Below are positions 10,091 through 17,527 of a DNA stretch of 64,000 nucleotides, one piece after another. Source of the stretch: JAOPZW01 sp963788935 (GTDB lineage Bacteria; Actinomycetota; Thermoleophilia; Solirubrobacterales; Solirubrobacteraceae); contig CAWBIM010000004.1 of the NCBI GenBank assembly GCA_963788935.1, forward strand, positions 372,001 through 436,000, written 5' to 3'. The translations under genes were made by a program, and so were the position numbers. The notes beneath the pieces are model-generated. The model had not been told where the DNA came from. It saw only the letters and a list, made by a program, of their open reading frames with translations, and did not search any database. Numbering within the stretch: the first letter of the stretch is position 1; each line of letters opens with the position of its first letter.

Positions 10091-11508
10091 GCGCTTCGTC
10101 GAAGGCCCACGACTTCCCCGAGGCCGCCCGGCGCGCGCTGGGCGACACGCAGCTGCGGCGCAACCTCGGCAAGGCGACGTCGACGATCCGGACCAAGCGC
10201 CTCGCGGCCGTCGCGGAGCTCGAGGACTGGGAGGCGCTGCGCGCCGCCGGATCGCAGATCAAGGCACGGACGATGGCGACGCTGCCCGAGCAGCTCGAGC
10301 GCCTCGAGGCGTCGGTCACGCGCGCGGGCGGGACGGTGCACTGGGCGCGCGACGGCGCCGAGGCCAACGCGATCGTCGCGGGCATCGCGCGGGCCAACGG
10401 GGCCGACGAGGTCATCAAGGTCAAGTCGCTCGCCACGGACGAGATCGACCTCAACGACGCCCTCGAGCGCGAGGGCATCCACGCGATCGAGACGGACCTC
10501 GCCGAGCTCATCAACCAACTCGCCGGCGACTGGTCCTCGCACATCCTCGTGCCCGCGATCCACCGCAACCGGGCCGAGATCCGGCGCCTGTTCGAGCGCA
10601 CGATCGCCGCGGGCCGCGAGCTCTCCGACGAGCCCGAGGCGCTGACCGAGGCCGCCCGCGTGCACCTGCGCGAGAAGTTCCTCACGGTCCCGGTCGCGGT
10701 GAGCGGGGCGAACTTCGGCGTCGCCGAGACCGGGACGATCGCGGTCTTCGAGTCCGAGGGCAACGGCCGGATGTGCACCACGCTCCCGCGGGTCCTCGTC
10801 ACCGTGATGGGGATCGAGAAGGTCGTGCCGGAGTGGCGCGACATCGAGGTGTTCGCCCAGCTGCTGCCGCGCTCGTCGACGGCCGAGCGGATGAACCCCT
10901 ACACGTCGTTCTGGACCGGCGTGCGCCCCGGCGACGGCCCCGAGGAGTTCCACCTCGTCCTGCTCGACAACGGGCGGACCGACGTCCTGTCCGACGAGAT
11001 CGGGCGCCAGGCGCTGCACTGCATCCGCTGCTCGGCCTGCCTGAACGTGTGCCCCGTCTACTCGCGCACGGGCGGGCAGGCGTACGGCTCGATCTACCCG
11101 GGGCCGATCGGGGCGATCCTGACCCCGCAGCTGCGCGGCCTGGACCAGGCGCCGACGCTGCCGTGGGCGTCCTCGCTGTGCGGCGCGTGCTACGAGGCGT
11201 GCCCCGTGAAGATCGACATCCCGAGCGTGCTCGTGCACCTGCGCGGGCGGGTCGTCCGCGAGGTCGAGGGCAAGGGGCGCACGGAGAAGGCGGTGATGGG
11301 CACCGTGGCGCGCGTGTTCGGCTCCCGGCGCCGCTACGAGACGGCGCAGAAGCTCGCGCGCCTCGGCCGCGGGCCGCTCGCCGGCCTCGGCAGCGGCATG
11401 CCCGGGCTCGGCGCGTGGGCGCAGGCGCGCGACCTGCCGGAGATCCCGGCCCAGAGCTTCCGCGACTGGTGGCGCAGTCGCGACGACGCGCCGGGGAGCG
11501 GGGGATGA
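10087..11508 (+). CDS. lutB: L-lactate utilisation protein LutB (LUD domain plus two 4Fe-4S clusters)
   Basis: 473-residue core subunit of LutABC. The N-terminal LUD domain includes VIKVKSLATDEIDLNDALE and VSGANFGVAETGTIAVFESEG. A bacterial ferredoxin region then carries CIRCSACLNVCPVY and, about 45 residues later, CGACYEACPVKIDIP, binding two 4Fe-4S clusters. The C-terminal tail holds the Lut-family FRDWW motif. ATG at 10087 overlaps the lutA stop, and its own stop overlaps the lutC start, so the three subunits are probably translated together. Confidence 0.93.
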   Translation: MSASSKAHDFPEAARRALGDTQLRRNLGKATSTIRTKRLAAVAELEDWEALRAAGSQIKARTMATLPEQLERLEASVTRAGGTVHWARDGAEANAIVAGIARANGADEVIKVKSLATDEIDLNDALEREGIHAIETDLAELINQLAGDWSSHILVPAIHRNRAEIRRLFERTIAAGRELSDEPEALTEAARVHLREKFLTVPVAVSGANFGVAETGTIAVFESEGNGRMCTTLPRVLVTVMGIEKVVPEWRDIEVFAQLLPRSSTAERMNPYTSFWTGVRPGDGPEEFHLVLLDNGRTDVLSDEIGRQALHCIRCSACLNVCPVYSRTGGQAYGSIYPGPIGAILTPQLRGLDQAPTLPWASSLCGACYEACPVKIDIPSVLVHLRGRVVREVEGKGRTEKAVMGTVARVFGSRRRYETAQKLARLGRGPLAGLGSGMPGLGAWAQARDLPEIPAQSFRDWWRSRDDAPGSGG

Positions 11509-12137
11509 GCGCGGGCGCCCGCGACGTCGTCCTGCGCCGGATCCGCGACGCGCTCGGCCCCGCGCCGGCCGCGCCGGAGATCGAGCGCGCCTACCGCCAC
11601 GCCGGCGCTCCGGTCGCCTTCGACGCCGTCGAGCGCTTCTGCGAGATCGTGGCCGACTACGACGCGACGGTGCACCGCGTCCGCGCCGACGACCTCGAGG
11701 ACGCGCTCGCGCGGGTGTGCCGGGAGCGCGGCGCTGCGCGCCTCGTGACGCCGGTCGGGCTGCCGTGGCGCGTCGACGGCGTGGAGCTCGTCGCGGACGA
11801 CCCGCCGCTCGGGCCGCGCGACCTCGACGCGATCGACGGCGTCCTGACCGGGTGTGCGGCGGCGATCGCGCAGACCGGGACGATCGTGCTCGACGGCGCG
11901 GGCGTCTCGGGCCGGCGCGCGATCACCCTCGTGCCCGACCTGCACCTCTGTGTCGTGCGCTCCGGCCAGGTCGTGCCGGCCGTGCCCGACGGGGTCGCGG
12001 CCGTCGCGCCGGCGGTCGCCGAGGGGCGGCCGGTCACCTTCGTCTCGGGCCCGTCGGCGACGGCGGACATCGAGCTCAACCGCGTGCAGGGCGTGCACGG
12101 CCCGCGCACGCTCGACGTCTTCGTCGTGGAGGGCTGA
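11505..12137 (+). CDS. lutC: LUD-domain protein LutC
   Basis: 210-residue LUD-domain subunit completing LutABC. Visible features are VLTGCAAAIAQTGTIVLDG, RRAITLVPDLHLCVV and FVSGPSATADIELNRVQGVHGP, the C-terminal LUD signature with its GVHGP end. ATG at 11505 overlaps the lutB stop (ATGA). Cysteine-rich cluster motifs are absent, as expected for LutC. It converts nothing alone; it works with LutA and LutB in oxidising L-lactate to pyruvate. Confidence 0.92.
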   Translation: MSAGARDVVLRRIRDALGPAPAAPEIERAYRHAGAPVAFDAVERFCEIVADYDATVHRVRADDLEDALARVCRERGAARLVTPVGLPWRVDGVELVADDPPLGPRDLDAIDGVLTGCAAAIAQTGTIVLDGAGVSGRRAITLVPDLHLCVVRSGQVVPAVPDGVAAVAPAVAEGRPVTFVSGPSATADIELNRVQGVHGPRTLDVFVVEG

Positions 12138-12144
12138 GCACAGC

Positions 12145-12960
12145 ATGGACTTCGGGATCGCGACCTTCATCACCGACGAGACGCCGCCGCCCGGCGAGTT
12201 CGGGCGGCTGGTCGAGGAGCGCGGGTTCAGCGCGCTGTTCGTCGCCGAGCACCCGCACATGCCGCGCGACTCGGTCCGCGACGTCGACCGCAAGTACTAC
12301 CGCTCGCTCGACCCCTTCGTGACCCTGACCGCCGCGGCCGCGACGACGACGAAGCTGCGGCTCGGCTTCGGGATCATGCTGCTGCCCCAGCGCGATCCGA
12401 TCACGACGGCGAAGGCGATCGCCAGCCTCGACTACGTGTCGGGCGGGCGGGTCGAGGTCGGGCTCGGCGCGGGCTGGAACGTGCCCGAGGTCGAGAACCA
12501 CGGCACGCCGTTCGGGCAGCGCTTCGGCGTCATGCGCGAGCGCGCCGAGGCGATGAAGGCGATCTGGACCGAGGACGAGGCGACCTACCACGGCAAGCAC
12601 GTGAACTTCGACCGGATCACGTCGTGGCCCAAGCCGGTGCAGAAGCCCCATCCGCCGCTGTGGATCGGCGGCGCGGGCGAGAAGGTGATCGACCGCGTGC
12701 TGCGCTACGGCGACGGCTGGTTCCCCAACACGCGCGAGAACCTCGCCGAGCGGATCGCCGAGCTGCGCCGCCGCGGGGAGGAGGCCGGGCGCGGCCGGAT
12801 CCCGGTCACGCACTTCGGCACCCCGATCGACGCCGCGGCGGTCGACGAGCTGGCCGAGGCGGGCGTGGACCGGGTCCTGTTCATGATCCCGTCGGGCGAT
12901 GCCGATGAGGTCGAGAGCGCGGCCGACGCGGCCGCCGACATCGCCGCCGGCCGACGATAG
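12145..12960 (+). CDS. LLM-class, probably F420-dependent oxidoreductase
   Basis: 271-residue TIM-barrel protein of the luciferase-like monooxygenase superfamily. The conserved core includes LRLGFGIMLLPQRDPITTAKAIASLD, GRVEVGLGAGWNVPE and KPHPPLWIGGAG, typical of actinobacterial F420-dependent LLM enzymes, although FMN cannot be excluded. ATG at 12145 lies 7 bases after lutC, so it may be cotranscribed with lutABC. The substrate is unknown and there is no evident link to lactate. Confidence 0.82.
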   Translation: MDFGIATFITDETPPPGEFGRLVEERGFSALFVAEHPHMPRDSVRDVDRKYYRSLDPFVTLTAAAATTTKLRLGFGIMLLPQRDPITTAKAIASLDYVSGGRVEVGLGAGWNVPEVENHGTPFGQRFGVMRERAEAMKAIWTEDEATYHGKHVNFDRITSWPKPVQKPHPPLWIGGAGEKVIDRVLRYGDGWFPNTRENLAERIAELRRRGEEAGRGRIPVTHFGTPIDAAAVDELAEAGVDRVLFMIPSGDADEVESAADAAADIAAGRR

Positions 12961-12988
12961 GCAGCTCCGCCGTCGGCTTGACCCGAAA

Positions 12989-13004
12989 TCGGACGATCGT
13001 CCGA
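12989..13004. promoter_or_regulatory. Perfect 16-base palindrome, possible operator
   Basis: TCGGACGATCGTCCGA is exactly self-complementary and sits alone between the LLM oxidoreductase stop and the second subtilase start, about 55 bases before that start. Its length and symmetry suit a dimeric repressor of TetR type. There is no loop or T tract, so a terminator is less likely. Confidence 0.4.
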
Positions 13005-13057
13005 CAGAGGGCTGACGGCCTCAAAGCAGGTGCGCCGGACCCGATCACCGGCGCAAC

Positions 13058-15035
13058 ATGCTCATACGTCCGAGTCGTATGCCCCGCAGGGAGCGGAGCA
13101 GGCGGACGGCACGCGGATTCGCGCACGATGCGCGAGATCTCGCAGCCCTCTTCGCGTTGTCAACGCTCCTCATCGCTGTCCCCGCTCCGGCCGCCCCTGC
13201 GGCCGAGCCGACCGCCGCCGCCATCCAGCGCCTGGACGACCAGGGCGTCCGTCAGATCGTCGTCGCCCGTGAGCCGGGGGTCCCGGCCGCCGTGCGGGCC
13301 GCCGGTCGCGACGACGCCGGGGTCGACCACGTCGCCACCCTGCGGCTGCCGAACACCGAGGTCGTGGAGGCCCAGCCCGGCCGGCTCGCGGAGGCCCTCC
13401 GCGCGCTCCAGGCCGAGCCCGGCGTGCGCTACGCCGAGCCCGACGTCCCGGTGTACGCCACCACGAACGACCCGCAGTGGCCGTGGCTGTGGGGACTGCA
13501 GAACACGGGCGCGACCGGCGGCACGCCGGGCGACGACATCGACGTCGTCGACGCGTGGCACCTGTCGACGGGCGCCGGCCAGACGGTCGCCGTCGTCGAC
13601 ACGGGCGCGACCTTCGGCCATCCCGACCTCCAGGGCGCGTTCGCCACGAACGCGGGGGAGAGCGGCACCGACGCGCTCGGGCAGGCGAAGGCGACGAACG
13701 GGGTCGACGACGACAACGACGGCTTCGTCGACGACGCGCGCGGCTGGGACTTCGTCAGCTGCAGCTCGACGTGCGAGGGCGACGCGACCGCCGGGCCGGA
13801 CAGCGACCCGTCCGACGGCACCGCGACCCGGTACCACGGCCACGGGACGCACGTCACGGGCACGATCGCCGCGCGGCGCGACAACGGCGTCGGCGTGGCC
13901 GGCGTCGCCCCCGACGCCAAGGTCTTCCCGCTGCGGGCGCTCGCGATCAGCGGGAGCGGCAACGCCTCGTGGATCGCGAACGCGTTCGACCTCGCCGGCG
14001 ACAAGGGCTACAAGATCGTCAACGCGAGCCTCGGCGGCCCGTTCGCCCAGGTCGAGAAGGACGCGATCGCGGCGCACCCGGGCACGCTGTACGTCGTCGC
14101 CGCCGGCAACAACGGCGCGAACGACGACGTCCCGGCGAACGCCGACTATCCGTGCGCGTTCCCCGAGGCGAACATCATCTGCGTCGGGGCCAGCGACGAC
14201 GACGACCGGCCGGCGAGCTTCTCGAACTACGGCGCGACGAGCGTCGACCTGTTCGCGCCGGGCGAGAACGTCCTCTCGACGGTCCCGACCGCCGGCTACT
14301 CGTACTACAACGGCACGTCGATGGCGACGCCGCACGTCGCCGGGACGCTCGCGCTGATGCTGCAGGTCAACCCGGCCGCGACGGCGGCCCAGCTCAAGGC
14401 GGCGCTCCTCGGGAGCGTGCAGCGGGTGGGCGCGCTGAACGGGCGGTCGGTGACGGGCGGACGGCTCGACGCGGCGGCCGCGGTCGCGGCGGTGTCGGCC
14501 ACGCCGACCGACCCCGACGGCGACCACCTCCCGACGAGCGCGGACAACTGCCCGTACGTCGCCAACCCGGGCCAGGAGGACGGCAACCACGACGGGTTCG
14601 GCGATGTGTGCCAGCCGCCCGCCCCGGTGACGGCGAGGCCGACCACCGCGGTGACCCCGACGCCGGTCGGGAGCGCCACGCCGCTCGCGACGACGCCGGT
14701 GCGCCCGCCGAGCGTCGCCCCGGCGGTCAACTCGGCGCCGGTGCTCGGCAAGGTCAAGGCAGGGCGGGCCGCTGACCGCCCGCCACCCGGTGACCGTGCG
14801 CTTCACGCTCGACCGGGCGGCGACGACGCGGCTCACGGTCGGGCGGCGGGCGGGCTCGGCGTACCGCGACGTCGCGGCGGTCTCGCTGCGCACGCGGCCG
14901 GGCGCGAACCGCTACGTCCTGCGCACACGGGTGGGCCGGCGCACGCTGCGCGCGGGCCGCTACCGCCTCGCGCTCCAGGCGGTGGTCGGCACCCGGCGAT
15001 CGAACGTGCGGACGGTGACGCTGACCGTCCGCTGA
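13058..15035 (+). CDS. Secreted subtilisin-like protease with calcium-binding TSP3-like segment (frameshifted near the C-terminus)
   Basis: Exported S8 protease of about 658 residues. A signal segment ends near APAAPAAEP. An I9-like propeptide follows and ends in YAEPD. The catalytic motifs are canonical: VAVVDTGATFGHPDL (Asp, about residue 180), HGHGTHVTGTIAA (His, about 263) and NGTSMATPHVAG (Ser, about 420). Next comes a thrombospondin-type-3-like calcium segment (DPDGDHLPTSADNCP, DGNHDGFGDVC), a Thr/Pro linker, and a beta-rich tail ending LTVR. The frame breaks at about 14758: one extra G in AAGG. Removing it joins GKVK to QGGPLTARHPVTVRF, and the length is 3n+1. The ATG at 13079 is an alternative start. 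Confidence 0.82.
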
Positions 15036-15042
15036 AACGGCC

Positions 15043-15482
15043 GGCGCGTCCGCTGGGGGGCGACGCGCCGCTGAATCCGGCAACCGCCCGTCGCCTGGGG
15101 GGCGACGGGCGGGAGAGCCGGTGGCGCGTCGTCGGGGGGCGACGCGCCGGGGGGTAGGAAGGCGCGTCCGCTGGGGGCGGTGCGCCGAAGGGCCGGGTCC
15201 GGCGCGTCGCTGGGGGCGAACGCGCCGGCCGGGCCCGTCCGAACGGCGCGTCGTCGGGGGGCGACGCGCATGGCAGGGCCGGTGCGTCGCGGATGGCGGC
15301 GTGCCGGGTTGGGCGGGCGGGTCGCTGGGGGGCGACCCGTCCGGGAGGGCCGGTGTGTCGCGGATGGCGGCGTGCCGGGTTGGGCGGGCGGGTCGCTGGG
15401 GGGCGACCCGTCCGGGAGGGCCGGTGTGTCGCGGATGGCGGCGCTGCCGGGTTGGGCGGGCGGGTCGCTGGGGGGCGACCCG
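15043..15482. repeat. Cluster of nine GC-rich stem-loops with G-rich loops, partly in 71-base tandem copies
   Basis: Between the second subtilase and the PPOX gene lie nine inverted repeats, centred near 15056, 15098, 15136, 15174, 15213, 15258, 15328, 15399 and 15471. Most have arms of 7-11 bases around a TGGGG-type loop. Arms differ between copies yet stay paired: GGCGCGTC/GACGCGCC, CGCCCGTCGCC/GGCGACGGGCG (15085-15095 with 15101-15111), and CGGGTCGC/GCGACCCG. The last three sit in near-identical 71-base tandem units, the third with one extra C. Early spacing is about 38-45 bases. Paired changes indicate that structure is retained. No protein-coding sense was found. Confidence 0.8.
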
Positions 15483-15624
15483 TCCGGCAGAGGACCGGTC
15501 GGGCCGCGGGGGCGGCACGCCGGAGCAGGCGGCACGGCGCATGGGGTGCGCCGGGCCGGCGGGCCGAGCGGCGCGCGGCGGGGCCGGGGGGCCGCCGCGC
15601 GCCGCGGCCCGTACCGTTCGCGCG
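15483..15624. other. GC-rich spacer ending in a leaderless-type promoter
   Basis: After the stem-loop cluster the sequence is GC-rich with no gene seen. TACCGT at 15612-15617 ends 7 bases before the PPOX ATG at 15625 and is a plausible -10 box for a leaderless transcript. Confidence 0.4.
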
Positions 15625-16047
15625 ATGGATGCCGCCGAGGCCCGCCGCCGCTTCGCCGCCGCGCGCGTCGCGCGCCTGGCCACCGCGGACGCCGACGGGC
15701 GCCCGCACCTCGTGCCCGTCGTGTTCGCCGTCGACGGCGACCGGGTCTGGTCGGCCGTCGACGACGTCAAGCCGAAGGCGACGATGCGCCTGCGCCGGCT
15801 GCGGAACATCGCGGCGAACCCGGCGGTCGCGCTGCTCGCCGACCACTACGACGACGAGGACTGGACGGCGCTGTGGTGGGCGCGCGCGGACGGGGCCGCG
15901 CAGCTGCTCGACCCGGCCGACCCCGCCGCGCAGCGGGGCCGCGACCTGCTCGCCGGCCGCTACGCGCAGTACCGCGCGGCGCCGCCGCCCGGCGTCGTCG
16001 TGGCGATCGACGTCGCGCGCTGGTCGGGCTGGGCCGCGACGGGCTGA
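15625..16047 (+). CDS. PPOX-class, probable F420-binding split-barrel protein (Rv0121-like)
   Basis: 140-residue member of the pyridoxamine-5-phosphate-oxidase-like split barrel superfamily. It opens with ARRRFAAARVARLATADADG, then RPHLVPVVFAVDGDRVW and KATMRLRRLRNIAANPAVALL, the pattern of the actinobacterial Rv0121-type group thought to bind F420. The chosen ATG at 15625 lies 7 bases after a TACCGT -10 box; a longer upstream reading would run through the stem-loop repeats and is rejected. Its substrate is unknown. Confidence 0.75.
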   Translation: MDAAEARRRFAAARVARLATADADGRPHLVPVVFAVDGDRVWSAVDDVKPKATMRLRRLRNIAANPAVALLADHYDDEDWTALWWARADGAAQLLDPADPAAQRGRDLLAGRYAQYRAAPPPGVVVAIDVARWSGWAATG

Positions 16048-16080
16048 GGCGACCGCCCCGACCGCCCGACCCCGCAAGCC

Positions 16081-16494
16081 CTACGCCGCCTCCGGCGCCA
16101 CCTCCGACGTGCAGAACGCGCACCGCGACGCCGCCCGCGGGATCTGCGACAGGCACTCCGGGCACCCGCGCGTGGGCGACTCGACCTCGGGCTCGGTGCG
16201 CAACTGGTCGAGCAGGACGTTCACCGGCTTGATGACGAGGAAGAACATCACCGCCGCGACGACGAGGAACGTGACGAGCGCGTTGAGGAAGTCGCCGTAG
16301 GCGAAGCGGCTGTCGTTGATGGTGAAGGCGAGATTGCCGAAGTTCGCCTTGCCGCCCACGGCGGCGATCAGCGGCGTGATGATGTCCTTGACGAACGCCG
16401 CGACGACAGCCGTGAACGCGGTGCCGATGACGACCGCGACGGCGAGGTCGACGAGGTTCCCGCGCAGGATGAAGCTTCGGAATTCCCGCAGCAT
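16081..16494 (-). CDS. mscL: Large-conductance mechanosensitive channel MscL with zinc-ribbon tail
   Basis: 137-residue inner-membrane channel that opens under osmotic downshift. The N-terminus (FRSFILRGNLVDLAVAVVIG, then ITPLI) is the MscL helix and first membrane span; the second span is ALVTFLVVAAVMFFLVI. The usual cytoplasmic helix is followed by a CPEC...CAFC four-cysteine zinc-ribbon-like end. ATG at 16494 lies 7 bases after a minus-strand TAGCGT -10 box, so transcription is probably leaderless. It is divergent from rnz. Confidence 0.93.
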   Translation of the reverse strand: MLREFRSFILRGNLVDLAVAVVIGTAFTAVVAAFVKDIITPLIAAVGGKANFGNLAFTINDSRFAYGDFLNALVTFLVVAAVMFFLVIKPVNVLLDQLRTEPEVESPTRGCPECLSQIPRAASRCAFCTSEVAPEAA

Positions 16495-16520
16495 CGGGCC
16501 GACGCTACGCTCGGGGCCGG
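16495..16520. promoter_or_regulatory. Overlapping divergent -10 boxes for mscL and rnz
   Basis: Only 26 bases separate the two starts. Minus-strand TAGCGT (16507-16502) ends 7 bases before the mscL ATG, and plus-strand TACGCT (16506-16511) ends 9 bases before the rnz ATG. The boxes share the central TA within ACGCTACGCT, so the two polymerases probably compete. Confidence 0.5.
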
Positions 16521-17468
16521 ATGGACCTGTCGCTGTTCTTCGCCGGCACCGCCGGCTCGGTGCCGACCGCGCGGCGGGGCCTCCCGGCGACCCTGCTGCG
16601 CCGTGGCGGCGACCGGCTGCTCTTCGACTGCGGCGAGGGCACCCAGCGCCAGCTTCTGCGGACCGTCGGCCTGCCCGACATCGAGGCCGTCTACCTCACC
16701 CACCTGCACGCCGACCACTGGCTCGGGCTGCCCGGGATGCTCAAGTCCTTCGACCTGCGCGACCGCGACGCGCCGCTCGCCGTCTACGGCCCGCCCGGCA
16801 CCGCCGAGCTCATGCGCGCGATGCGGATCGTCTACGGCCGCCTGCGCTACCCGTTCGGCGTCGTCGAGCTCGAGGCGGGCGAGGCGGTCCAGTACGACGG
16901 CTACGAGATCGCCGCCTTCAACGTCCGCCACCGCGGCGCCCACGCCTTCGGCTACGCGATCGTCGAGGACCCGCGGCCCGGCCGCTTCGACGACAAGCTC
17001 GCGATCGAGCTCGGCGTGCCCTTCGGCCCGGAGTTCGGCCGCCTGCAGCGCGGCGAGACGGTCAACGGCGTGCGGCCCGAGCAGGTCGTCGGCCCGGAAC
17101 GCCCCGGCCGGCGGATCGTGATCTCGGGCGACACGGCCCCCTGCGACATGGTCCGCGCGCACGCGGCGGGCGCCGACGTCCTCGTCCACGAGGCGACGTT
17201 CACCGAGGACGAGCGCGAGCGCGCGTTCGAGACCGGCCACAGCACCGCGCACCAGGCGGCCGAGATCGCGCGCGAGGCCGACGTCCGCCTGCTCGCCTTG
17301 ACCCACGTCTCGACCCGCTACGGCGGCGGCGAGATCCGCGACGAGGCGCGGGCCGTGTTCGAGCGGACGGTCGTCCCGCGCGACTTCGACGCGATCGAGG
17401 TCCCGTACGCCGAGAAGGGCGAGCCCGAGGTCGAGCGCTTCGAGCCCGCCGAGCGCGCCCGGGCCTGA
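16521..17468 (+). CDS. rnz: Ribonuclease Z
   Basis: 315-residue metallo-beta-lactamase-fold endonuclease that trims tRNA 3-prime trailers. The metal motif LTHLHADHWLGLPG and the early FDCGEGTQRQL are diagnostic of RNase Z. Later ligands are in FNVRHRGAHAFGYAI, ISGDTAPCD, EATFTEDE and GHSTAHQAAEIA. ATG at 16521 is 9 bases from a -10 box and has no clear Shine-Dalgarno. It is followed by a strong hairpin terminator. Confidence 0.92.
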   Translation: MDLSLFFAGTAGSVPTARRGLPATLLRRGGDRLLFDCGEGTQRQLLRTVGLPDIEAVYLTHLHADHWLGLPGMLKSFDLRDRDAPLAVYGPPGTAELMRAMRIVYGRLRYPFGVVELEAGEAVQYDGYEIAAFNVRHRGAHAFGYAIVEDPRPGRFDDKLAIELGVPFGPEFGRLQRGETVNGVRPEQVVGPERPGRRIVISGDTAPCDMVRAHAAGADVLVHEATFTEDERERAFETGHSTAHQAAEIAREADVRLLALTHVSTRYGGGEIRDEARAVFERTVVPRDFDAIEVPYAEKGEPEVERFEPAERARA

Positions 17469-17474
17469 ACGCGA

Positions 17475-17506
17475 GGACGCCCTCCCGGGGGGACAGGAGG
17501 GCGTCC
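17475..17506. terminator. Bidirectional hairpin between rnz and the polyglycine protein gene
   Basis: An 11-base perfect stem, GGACGCCCTCC (17475-17485) with GGAGGGCGTCC (17496-17506), closes a 10-base G-rich loop. It starts 7 bases after the rnz stop and faces the convergent gene's stop at 17528. There is no T tract. The G-rich loop resembles those of the 15.0-15.5 kb cluster. Confidence 0.6.
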
Positions 17507-17527
17507 GGGCTCGTACGGAGCTCCGCG

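Noticed and set aside
12961..13057. Terminator at the 16-base palindrome
   Set aside because: It has no loop and no T tract; a dimeric protein-binding site fits better. Termination cannot be fully excluded.
15291..15482. CRISPR array
   Set aside because: The 71-base copies are contiguous tandem repeats with internal hairpins. There are no unique spacers and no cas genes.
15121..16047. Longer PPOX protein starting inside the stem-loop repeats
   Set aside because: The upstream frame translates hairpin repeats into low-complexity sequence. ATG 15625 fits the family start and a -10 box.
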